Below, piece by piece: positions 1-5,205 of a stretch of 5,356 nt of DNA. Both the position numbers and the translations under genes were made by a program. Source of the stretch: Planctomycetota bacterium (GTDB lineage: Bacteria > Planctomycetota > UBA1135 > GCA-002686595); the NCBI GenBank assembly GCA_004296785.1, contig SCVU01000575.1, positions 1 to 5,356 on the forward strand, written 5' to 3'. The notes beneath the pieces were generated by a model, which saw only the letters and a list, made by a program, of their open reading frames with translations, was not told the origin of the DNA and ran no database searches. The number at the start of each line of letters is the position of its first letter. Position 1 is the stretch's first letter.

Positions 1-1073
1 CGCACGTCGATGCGGCTCTCGGCCATCAGGCTCGCGATCGCGCCGCCCATCACGCCGGCGCCGATCACGCCGCCGCGCCGCACGGCCGGCGCGCTCGATC
101 CATCGGCGCGCTTGCCGAGCTTCTTCGCTTCCTCCGACGCGAGGAAGATCGCGACGAGCGACTTCGCGATCGGTCCGGTCGACAGGCGGCCGACCGCCGC
201 GACCTCGCGCTCGAGTCCGCGCGAGAGCGGCGTGCCCGCGGCCGCGCAGACGAGTTCGAGCGCTTCGAGCGGCGCCGGGTAGTGGCCCTTCGTCTCCGCG
301 AGGATCTGTTTCCTCGCCTGCGAGCGGATCACGGCGAGCGCGAGCGGATTGCGATCGACGAGCGCGCTCCACACGCCGCGCTCGCGCCGCGCGCACGGCA
401 CTCGCCCGAGCGCGATCGCGCTCGCGATCCGCACGAGATCCTGCGGCGCAGCGAGGCGGTCGACGATCCCCAGCTTGTGCGCGAGGTACGGCACGTACAG
501 CCGCCCCTGCAGGATCGCCTGCAGCGCGTTCGGCACGCCGACGCGCCGCGGCAGCCGCTGCGAGCCGCCCCAACCGGGGATGATGCCGAGGCGCACTTCG
601 GGCAGCCCGATGCGCGTCTTCTCGTGGTTCGCGAGCACGATGCGATCGCACGCGAGGCAGATCTCGCACGCGCCGCCGGGCACCGGGCCGCCGACGGCTG
701 CGACGACCGTCGCGCGCCCGCCGCCGCCGCGCGACAGCGCGTGCAGTCGCTGGAAGACTTGCTGGCCCGCGCGCACGTAGCGCGCCGCCACCGCCGGATC
801 GGCGATCTCCGCGATCGCCTTCACGTCGGCGCCCGCGGCGAACGCGAGCGGCTCGCGACCGGTGACGACGAGCGCGCGCAGCGCGGCATCGCGCTCGAGC
901 TCGTCGAGCGCGAGGTCGAGATCGCGCAGCAGCGGCGCGTCGAACACCGCGAGCGAGCGGTGCGGCGGATCGAGCACGAGCACGACGAGCCCGGGCTCGG
1001 GCCGCTCGAGGCGCACGCACGAGCGCTCGGGCGGCGCATTCGGCGGCAGCGGCAGTCCGGCGAGATCGATCAC
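1..1073 (-). CDS. fadJ: 3-hydroxyacyl-CoA dehydrogenase / enoyl-CoA hydratase multifunctional protein, FadJ/FadB type (N-terminal half, cut by window edge)
   Basis: This is the beta-oxidation enzyme that hydrates trans-2-enoyl-CoA and then oxidises the L-3-hydroxyacyl-CoA with NAD+. The frame is open for 357 codons from a GTG at 1073 to the window edge. The hydratase (crotonase) domain covers about residues 18-205. Its oxyanion-hole segment is AGADVKAI (80-87), followed by PGGACE with acidic residue E137 and GLPEVRLGIIPGWGGSQRLPR with E159; these match the two catalytic glutamates of the family. The 22-residue spacing between them is as I recall it for FadJ rather than FadB (20). The Rossmann glycine motif GVIGAGVMGG (335-344) opens the dehydrogenase domain; the rest lies outside. 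The GTG overlaps the thiolase stop as GTGA, with GGAG (1085-1088) 11 nt upstream, so translation is probably coupled. The family is certain; FadJ versus FadB is less so. Confidence 0.93.
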   Translation of the reverse strand, partial: MIDLAGLPLPPNAPPERSCVRLERPEPGLVVLVLDPPHRSLAVFDAPLLRDLDLALDELERDAALRALVVTGREPLAFAAGADVKAIAEIADPAVAARYVRAGQQVFQRLHALSRGGGGRATVVAAVGGPVPGGACEICLACDRIVLANHEKTRIGLPEVRLGIIPGWGGSQRLPRRVGVPNALQAILQGRLYVPYLAHKLGIVDRLAAPQDLVRIASAIALGRVPCARRERGVWSALVDRNPLALAVIRSQARKQILAETKGHYPAPLEALELVCAAAGTPLSRGLEREVAAVGRLSTGPIAKSLVAIFLASEEAKKLGKRADGSSAPAVRRGGVIGAGVMGGAIASLMAESRIDV

Positions 1074-2395
1074 GCGTCGCAGCGCTCCAGCACGCACGCG
1101 CCGCCCTGCCCGCCGCCGATGCACAGCGTCGCGAGGCCGTACGGCGAGTCGGTCGTCGCGAGCGTGTGCGCGACCGTCAGGATCAGGCGCGCGCCGGTCG
1201 CGCCGACCGGGTGGCCGAGCGCGATCGCGCCGCCGTTGGGATTGAGGCGCGCGGGATCGAGCTCGCCGAGCGCGTCGGCGCGGCCGAGCTCGCGGCTGCC
1301 GAACTCCGCGCTCGCGAACGCCTTCGCGCACGCGAGCACCTGCGCGGCGAAGGCCTCGTTGATCTCGATGGTGCCGAGGTCGTCGACGCGCAGCTTGGTC
1401 TCCGCGAGCGCCTTCGCGCTCGCGTACACCGGCCCCAGGCCCATGCGCGCCGGATCGCAACCGGCCCACGCGAGCGAGCGCACGATCGCCAGCGGCTTGA
1501 GGCCCAGCGCGCGCGCGCGCGGCTCGGTCGTCACGACGAGCGCGGTCGCGCCGTCAGTGATCCCGCACGAGTTGCCGACCGTGACCTGGCCGTCGGGCTT
1601 CTCGAAGTACGGCTTCAACTTCGCGAGTGCCTCGAGCGACTGCTCGTCGCGGATCCCGTCGTCGTGCTGCAGCGGCGCGTCGTCGCCGCGCGCGCCCGCC
1701 GGCAGGTGCGCGGCGATCTCCTGCGCGAGGCGGCCGGAGTCGCGCGCGCGCTTCGCGCGCTGGTGGCTCTGCAGCGCGAAGCGATCGGCCTCCTCGCGCG
1801 TGATCCCGAACTCGCGCGCGAGGATCTCGGCGGTCTTGCCCATGATCAGGCCGTTGGTCGGATCGGTGAGCCCCTCCGTCAGCGCGATCCGCGGCGTGAG
1901 CAGCGCCGGTCGGAAGCTCGCGAACGCGGCGAGGCGTGCGCCGAGCGAGCGCGCCGCAGCGAGGCGTGCGAAGAACGCGGTCGCGCGGCGGTTGAAGATC
2001 AGCGGGTAGGCGCTCATCACTTCGACGCCGACGCACAGGAACAGCTCGCCGCGCCCGGCCTCGATGCGCGTCACCGCGTCGCTCACCGCCTGCATCCCGC
2101 TCGCGCAGTTGCGGCCGACGGTGTAGGCCGGCACCTGGCGCGGCACGCCGGCGCGCAGCGCGATCACGCGGCCGATGTTGGCCTGGTCGTGCGGCGGTCC
2201 GACGCAGCCGACGATCACTTCGTCGAGCGCGGCCGCGTCGATGCCGGTGCGCGCGACGAGCTCGCGCGCGACGCGGGCGCCGAGCGACCCGGCGTCCTCG
2301 GCGGCGAAGCGGCCGCCCGCGCGCGCCTGCGGCAAACGCAATCCCGCCGCGATGACGATGGGAGCGCCGGCGCGCGAGGTGGGGGAGGCGCTCAT
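1070..2395 (-). CDS. fadI: Acetyl-CoA C-acyltransferase (3-ketoacyl-CoA thiolase), FadI/FadA type
   Basis: This thiolase cleaves 3-ketoacyl-CoA with CoA to acetyl-CoA and a shortened acyl-CoA, the last step of beta-oxidation. Counting from the ATG at 2395 it has 441 residues, close to the E. coli FadI length. The nucleophile is C97 in RNCASGMQA. The NEAF motif is at 346-349, the catalytic His is H395 in GGAIALGHPVGATG, and the acid/base Cys is C425 in CIGGGQGG. GNSCGITDGA (274-283) fits the substrate-loop region. All catalytic residues are present, so it should be active. An in-frame GTG at 2440 would add 15 residues. I prefer the ATG because it puts the conserved first strand (PIVIAAGLR) at residue 12, and because the GTG lies inside a 12-bp intergenic repeat. 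Neither start has a convincing ribosome-binding site. It is the first gene of the operon and overlaps the downstream hydratase/dehydrogenase gene by 4 bp. Confidence 0.94.
   Translation of the reverse strand: MSASPTSRAGAPIVIAAGLRLPQARAGGRFAAEDAGSLGARVARELVARTGIDAAALDEVIVGCVGPPHDQANIGRVIALRAGVPRQVPAYTVGRNCASGMQAVSDAVTRIEAGRGELFLCVGVEVMSAYPLIFNRRATAFFARLAAARSLGARLAAFASFRPALLTPRIALTEGLTDPTNGLIMGKTAEILAREFGITREEADRFALQSHQRAKRARDSGRLAQEIAAHLPAGARGDDAPLQHDDGIRDEQSLEALAKLKPYFEKPDGQVTVGNSCGITDGATALVVTTEPRARALGLKPLAIVRSLAWAGCDPARMGLGPVYASAKALAETKLRVDDLGTIEINEAFAAQVLACAKAFASAEFGSRELGRADALGELDPARLNPNGGAIALGHPVGATGARLILTVAHTLATTDSPYGLATLCIGGGQGGACVLERCDA
1085..1088 (-). promoter_or_regulatory. Candidate ribosome-binding site for the FadJ-like gene
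   Basis: GGAG on the minus strand lies 11 nt upstream of the GTG at 1073, inside the end of the thiolase gene. With the four-base stop/start overlap it supports GTG as the real start. The spacing is a little long, so coupling through the overlap may matter more than this site. Confidence 0.4.
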
Positions 2396-2435
2396 CGGGC
2401 GGGGAACCGAGGTGTAGACAATCGGTCCGGGCACT

Positions 2436-2447
2436 TCCACGGCTGGA
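2436..2447. repeat. 12-bp direct repeat, copy 1 (possible operator)
   Basis: TCCACGGCTGGA occurs exactly here and again at 2498-2509, 62 bp apart start to start. The unit is partly palindromic (TCCA-N4-TGGA), as is common for sites bound by dimeric regulators. This copy is 41 bp upstream of the preferred thiolase ATG and covers the alternative GTG at 2440. Confidence 0.5.
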
Positions 2448-2497
2448 CCCGGCCTCGCGCGCGCTCGCGCGCTACAGCCGCGGACGGAAACGGCCGA

Positions 2498-2509
2498 TCC
2501 ACGGCTGGA
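2498..2509. repeat. 12-bp direct repeat, copy 2 (possible operator)
   Basis: This is the second exact copy of TCCACGGCTGGA, 68 bp upstream of the preferred ATG of the patatin-ferredoxin gene. With one copy facing each divergent gene, a shared regulator is a reasonable inference. I cannot assign the regulator family. Confidence 0.5.
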
Positions 2510-2577
2510 AGTTCCTTCCGCGAGCGCTCCTCTTTCGGCACTGTTTCGTGACGCACCCCTCGTTGACGAAGACCGCG

Positions 2578-3666
2578 ATGATCCCGTGGCGGCGCATGCG
2601 CCGTCCGCGCATCGTGCTCGTTCTCGGCGGCGGCGGCATGCGCGGCATGGCGCACATCGGCGTGCTGAAGGCGATGGCGCAGCTCGGCATCCACTTCGAC
2701 GCGATCGTCGGCACGAGCATCGGCTCGCTGATCGGCGCGATGGCCGCGGGCGGCTACTCGATCGCGCAGATGGAGTCGCTGATCTCGAGCGTGCAGAAGG
2801 GCGACTACTTCCGCCTGAACTTCGTGAAGTTCCTGCTGAAGGGCATGCGCGTGCCGTCGATGTACCGCGGCGACACGTTCAAGGCGCGCCTGGCGGAGAT
2901 CCTGCCGCCCGCGGCCTTCGGCGAGCTCAAGGTGCCGTTCTTCTGCAACGCGGTGCGCCTGGAGACGGGCGGCATGGTGCTGTGGGGGATGCCGGGCATG
3001 CAGGACATCCCGCTGGTCGACGCCGTCTACAGCTCGTGCGCGCTGCCGGGCATCTTCGAGCCGCTCGAGCGCGACGGCTTTCACTACATGGACGGCGGCA
3101 TCGTCGATGCGATCCCGCTGCGCTTCGCCAAGTCGCTCGAGCCCGACCTGATCATCGCCGTCGACCTGACGGTCAAGGGCACGTTCAAGACGCCGAACTA
3201 CCGCGACCGCATCGCGACGACGCTGTTCCGCGCGTTCGAGATCGCCGAGGAGGTGCTGACCGAGCAGCAGCTCCACATGCACGTCAACGAGAAGGTCGTG
3301 CTGATCCAGCCCAAGGTCGCGCACCTCGCGCGCTTCGACTTCGACGACGTGCAGGAAATCGTGCGCCTGGGCGAGGAAGCCACGCGGCGCGTGCTGCTCT
3401 CGCACGCCGGCACGCGCCACCTCGTGCGCGACGACGTGATCGACGGGCTCGCGTGCCCGGTCGAGACGCGCGACTACGTGACGGTGCGCATCGATCCGGT
3501 CGCGTGCATCGGCTGCGGTCTGTGCCAGGTGATGTGCGAGACCGAGGCGTTCCGCGCGGGCTGGCCGAAGGCCGAGGTGCGCAAGCTCTCGAACTACGAG
3601 TGCACGCGCGACCACGCCTGCGCGCGCAACTGCCCGACGGAAGCGATCACGCTCGGCAATCTCTGA
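2578..3666 (+). CDS. Patatin-like phospholipase fused to a C-terminal two-cluster ferredoxin domain
   Basis: Counted from the ATG at 2578 the protein has 362 residues. The patatin/RssA-type hydrolase domain spans about 9-200. Its oxyanion hole is GGGGMRG (17-23), the nucleophile is S47 in GTSIGS, and the catalytic Asp is D172 in MDGG. These form the Ser-Asp dyad that hydrolyses acyl esters of lipids. A helical linker (about 210-295) leads to a bacterial-type ferredoxin domain (about 300-360). Motif one is C310-x2-C313-x2-C316-x3-C320. Motif two is C342-x2-D345-x2-C348-x3-C352-P, with Asp in place of the second Cys. No signal peptide or clear membrane span is visible, so the protein is probably cytosolic or peripheral. 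GAAG (2568-2571) lies 6 nt before this ATG; a GTG at 2548 would add ten residues and has no such site. The gene diverges from the beta-oxidation operon, suggesting that released fatty acids feed it. Both domains are clear; the substrate and the role of the clusters are unknown. Confidence 0.9.
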   Translation: MIPWRRMRRPRIVLVLGGGGMRGMAHIGVLKAMAQLGIHFDAIVGTSIGSLIGAMAAGGYSIAQMESLISSVQKGDYFRLNFVKFLLKGMRVPSMYRGDTFKARLAEILPPAAFGELKVPFFCNAVRLETGGMVLWGMPGMQDIPLVDAVYSSCALPGIFEPLERDGFHYMDGGIVDAIPLRFAKSLEPDLIIAVDLTVKGTFKTPNYRDRIATTLFRAFEIAEEVLTEQQLHMHVNEKVVLIQPKVAHLARFDFDDVQEIVRLGEEATRRVLLSHAGTRHLVRDDVIDGLACPVETRDYVTVRIDPVACIGCGLCQVMCETEAFRAGWPKAEVRKLSNYECTRDHACARNCPTEAITLGNL

Positions 3667-3692
3667 ACGCTCGCAACGCGTTCGGTTAGCCT
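3663..3692 (+). promoter_or_regulatory. Candidate promoter of the DUF3500 gene (leaderless transcript)
   Basis: TAGCCT (3687-3692) resembles a -10 hexamer and ends 6 nt before the ATG at 3699, which would put the transcript start at or next to the start codon. CTGAAC (3663-3668), 18 bp further upstream, is a weak -35. If correct, the DUF3500 gene has its own promoter overlapping the end of the lipase gene. The GGGG at 3693-3696 is too close to the ATG for a normal ribosome-binding site, which fits a leaderless start. Confidence 0.4.
3664..3685 (+). promoter_or_regulatory. Hairpin after the patatin-ferredoxin gene (terminator or operator candidate)
   Basis: GAACGC (3665-3670) pairs perfectly with GCGTTC (3678-3683) around a 7-nt loop. 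A T-G and a C-G pair outside could extend the stem. It overlaps the TGA stop of the lipase gene. No T-tract follows, so it is a poor intrinsic terminator. It falls between the proposed -35 and -10 of the next gene, where a dyad could also be a binding site. Confidence 0.35.
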
Positions 3693-3698
3693 GGGGCG

Positions 3699-4733
3699 AT
3701 GCGCACCCTACTGCCGATCGCGCTCGCCGCGGCGTTCATCGCCACCGCCGCCCTGTTCGCGCCGCGCGCCGAGACGCCGGCCGAATTGCAGACCAGCGCC
3801 GCGCGCGCGTTCCTCGCCTCGCTCTCGGACGCCGAGCGCGCGCAGGCGACCGCGGAGTTCGATGCGACCGCGCGCACCGACTGGCACTTCGTGCCGCGCG
3901 AGCGCGCGGGCATCGCGCTCGGCGCGCTCGGCGACGCGTCGCGCCTGGCCGCGCGTCGCTTGTTCGCGAGCGGCCTCTCCAAGGAGGGCATGCAGACGTT
4001 CGAGGGCATCGTGGTGCTGGAGCAGGTGCTGCTCGATCTCGACCGCGCGCGCGGCGTCGCGCAGTCGATCCGCGATCCGGGGCGTTACCACGTGCTCGTG
4101 TGCGGCGAGCCCGGCGGCGAGCGCTGGAGCTGGCGCGTCGAAGGCCACCACGTGTCCGTGCACTTCACGCACGTCGGCGGAGCGACTACGACGACGCCGC
4201 TGTTCTGGGGCGCGAACCCGGCGCGGGTGACGGATGGCGCGCGCGCCGGGCTCTCCGTGCTCGGCGCGCGCGAGCAGCTCGCGCGCGAGCTCGCCGCGTC
4301 GCTGACGCTCGAGCAGCGCCAGCGCGCCGGCTCGGCCGAAGTGCCCGCGGAGGTGCTGTACGAGCCGAGCGTGGTCGTCGCACCGACCGAGGAGCGCGGC
4401 ATCCCGGTGCGCGAGCTCTCGGCCGAGCAGCGCACGCGCTTCGTCGCGCTTTTCGAGCTGCACGCGCGCGAGCTGCGCGGCGCGCTCGCCGAGCGCGAGA
4501 TCGAGGCGCTGCGCGCCGAGCTCGAACGCGCGCGCTTCGTGTGGCACGGCGAGCCCGATGCGGGCAAGGCCTGCTACTACGCGCTCGAGCGCCCGGGCGC
4601 CTCGGTCGAGTACGTGAACGTGCTGAACGGCGCGAACCACGCGCACTGCATGTGGCGCGACTTCGCGCGCGACTTCGGCCGCGATCCGCTGCGCGAGCAC
4701 CTGCGCGCCGATCACGCGCCTGCCGGCAAGTGA
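3699..4733 (+). CDS. Exported DUF3500 family protein
   Basis: The protein has 344 residues. It begins with a signal peptide: R2, a hydrophobic stretch at about 4-22 and a likely signal peptidase I site after APRA (residue 24). There is no lipobox Cys, so it should be periplasmic or secreted. I recognise DUF3500 from its motif order: WHFVP (62-66), a leucine/serine-rich helix with GLSKEGM (92-98), RDPGRYHVLVCGEP (125-138), WSWRVEGHHVSVHFT (143-157), FWGANPA (169-175), GIPVREL (234-240), and near the C terminus ANHAHCMWRDFARDFG (312-327). Length and motif spacing suggest a complete member. The family has no established biochemical activity that I know of. The conserved histidines H150, H151, H313 and H315 could bind metal or be catalytic, which is inference only. 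It lies 32 bp downstream of the lipase gene on the same strand, but an apparent own promoter suggests it is not strictly co-transcribed. Confidence 0.88.
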   Translation: MRTLLPIALAAAFIATAALFAPRAETPAELQTSAARAFLASLSDAERAQATAEFDATARTDWHFVPRERAGIALGALGDASRLAARRLFASGLSKEGMQTFEGIVVLEQVLLDLDRARGVAQSIRDPGRYHVLVCGEPGGERWSWRVEGHHVSVHFTHVGGATTTTPLFWGANPARVTDGARAGLSVLGAREQLARELAASLTLEQRQRAGSAEVPAEVLYEPSVVVAPTEERGIPVRELSAEQRTRFVALFELHARELRGALAEREIEALRAELERARFVWHGEPDAGKACYYALERPGASVEYVNVLNGANHAHCMWRDFARDFGRDPLREHLRADHAPAGK

Positions 4734-4746
4734 TCCGGCGCGGTTT

Positions 4747-4752
4747 TGCTAT
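4747..4752 (+). promoter_or_regulatory. Candidate -10 element upstream of the small ORF
   Basis: TGCTAT stands out in GC-rich sequence just after the DUF3500 stop codon. It ends 6 nt before a GTG at 4759, the same spacing as between TAGCCT and the DUF3500 ATG. No good -35 is visible. It supports a separate transcript for the small gene, either leaderless from GTG 4759 or with a leader of about 63 nt to ATG 4822. Confidence 0.3.
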
Positions 4753-4821
4753 CGGTGCGTGACCACGTCGCGTACCGTGGGGGACCGGGTCGCAGGAGTG
4801 CGCCCACCAGCGCGACCTCGC

Positions 4822-5115
4822 ATGATCCACGAACTGTTGAACGGCAACGGCTGCCCGGCCGTCACCTCGGACCTGTGGCACGTCGTGCACGCGCGCTGGT
4901 CGCCCGAGCTCGCCGACGAGATGCCTTTCGAGCGGACGATCGTGAGCGAGCACCGGACCGAGCGCGCGGGGCTGCTCGCGGCGAAGGTGTTCGCCGCCGA
5001 GATGCGCCAGCGCGGCGATGCGCGCAGCGGCGAGAAGCGCGATCAGCTGTTCCTGCGCCGGCCCGGTTGCGTGACGCGCAAGTTCGGTCCGCGCGTCAAC
5101 GTGCGGCTGCGTTGA
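4822..5115 (+). CDS. Small hypothetical protein with C-terminal DQ...RRP....RK...RV motif
   Basis: I do not recognise this gene. From the ATG at 4822 it encodes 97 residues beginning MIHELLNGNG. It has a probable strand segment (DLWHVVHARW, about 17-26), a predicted helix (ERAGLLAAKVFAAEM) and a basic tail (DQLFLRRPGCVTRKFGPRV, residues 74-92). The strand-helix-strand order loosely recalls small domains such as DUF2188, but I cannot assign it. Third positions are strongly G/C from the ATG on. An in-frame extension to GTG 4759 has many A/T-ending codons (GCA, GGA, CCA, CCA, CGA, CCT), so it is less likely to be coding. However, that GTG would suit a leaderless start after TGCTAT. No ribosome-binding site precedes 4822 at normal spacing. 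The tail matches the end of the convergent gene at 5206-5356. Its stop is the first base triplet of a 19-bp tandem repeat. Confidence 0.65.
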   Translation: MIHELLNGNGCPAVTSDLWHVVHARWSPELADEMPFERTIVSEHRTERAGLLAAKVFAAEMRQRGDARSGEKRDQLFLRRPGCVTRKFGPRVNVRLR

Positions 5116-5169
5116 CGCGGCGTAGCTCGGCTGACGCGGCGCAGCTTGGCTGACGCGGCGGAGTTCGCC
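5113..5169. repeat. Three tandem imperfect 19-bp repeats
   Basis: The units are TGACGCGGCGTAGCTCGGC (5113-5131), TGACGCGGCGCAGCTTGGC (5132-5150) and TGACGCGGCGGAGTTCGCC (5151-5169). All begin TGACGCGGCG and diverge only in the second half. The first TGA is the stop codon of the small upstream gene. Since 19 is not a multiple of three, the three TGA triplets fall in all three forward frames. The array sits in the gap between two convergent genes. Its function is unknown. Confidence 0.8.
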
Positions 5170-5194
5170 GGCCGCGCGGTCATCGCCGCGCCGG
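5168..5194. terminator. Possible GC-rich stem-loop between convergent genes
   Basis: CCGGC-(C)-GCG at 5168-5176 can pair with CGCGCCGG at 5187-5194, with one bulged base and a 10-nt loop. It starts at the end of the tandem repeats, between two convergent genes, where a shared terminator is expected. There is no T-tract on either strand, and such stems are common by chance in this GC-rich sequence, so support is weak. Confidence 0.25.
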
Positions 5195-5205
5195 ACGACG
5201 CGCGC

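Larger units (their letters stand above)
2396..2577. promoter_or_regulatory. Divergent control region between the beta-oxidation operon and the patatin-ferredoxin gene
   Basis: These 182 bp separate two divergent transcription units, so both promoters should lie here. An exact 12-bp direct repeat is present (listed separately). On the minus strand, TCTACA (2418 down to 2413) is a possible -10 element for the thiolase operon, and one copy of the repeat falls over its -35 position. Between the copies, 2457-2472 is an alternating GC palindrome, and GGAAGTTCC (2506-2514) is a short dyad touching the second copy. I could not find a convincing -10/-35 pair for the patatin gene. The location is sound; the element assignments are inference. 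Confidence 0.45.

Noticed and set aside
282..2009. 575-residue plus-strand open frame
   Set aside because: It lies antisense to the thiolase and hydratase genes, which have complete catalytic motifs. Its translation is Arg/Ala-rich low-complexity sequence with no domain, as expected from high-GC DNA.
2537..2550. Possible sigma-54 promoter (GGCAC followed by GTG) before the patatin gene
   Set aside because: The required GC at the -12 position is missing at the correct spacing from GG.
1166..2551. 461-residue plus-strand open frame
   Set aside because: It is antisense to the thiolase, with Arg/Ala-rich composition and no motif.
2392..3615. 407-residue minus-strand open frame
   Set aside because: It is antisense to the patatin-ferredoxin gene, whose two domains are unambiguous. 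Its His/Arg/Ala-rich translation is an artefact of GC bias.
2586..3689. 367-residue plus-strand open frame in another register of the patatin gene
   Set aside because: It has an Arg/Ala-rich frame-shifted translation with no motif. All catalytic and cysteine motifs belong to the frame ending at 3666.
3708..4715. 335-residue minus-strand open frame
   Set aside because: It is the antisense shadow of the DUF3500 gene.
4763..4780. Short inverted repeat CCACG/CGTGG downstream of TGCTAT
   Set aside because: It is only five base pairs with an eight-base loop, which is expected by chance in this composition.
4186..4953. 255-residue minus-strand open frame
   Set aside because: It is extremely arginine-rich, lies antisense to the DUF3500 and small-gene frames, and has no recognisable domain.
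4746..5153. 135-residue plus-strand frame overlapping the small gene
   Set aside because: Its third positions are less G/C-biased and its composition is Arg/Ala-rich. The frame ending at 5115 has better codon use and shares a motif with the convergent gene.
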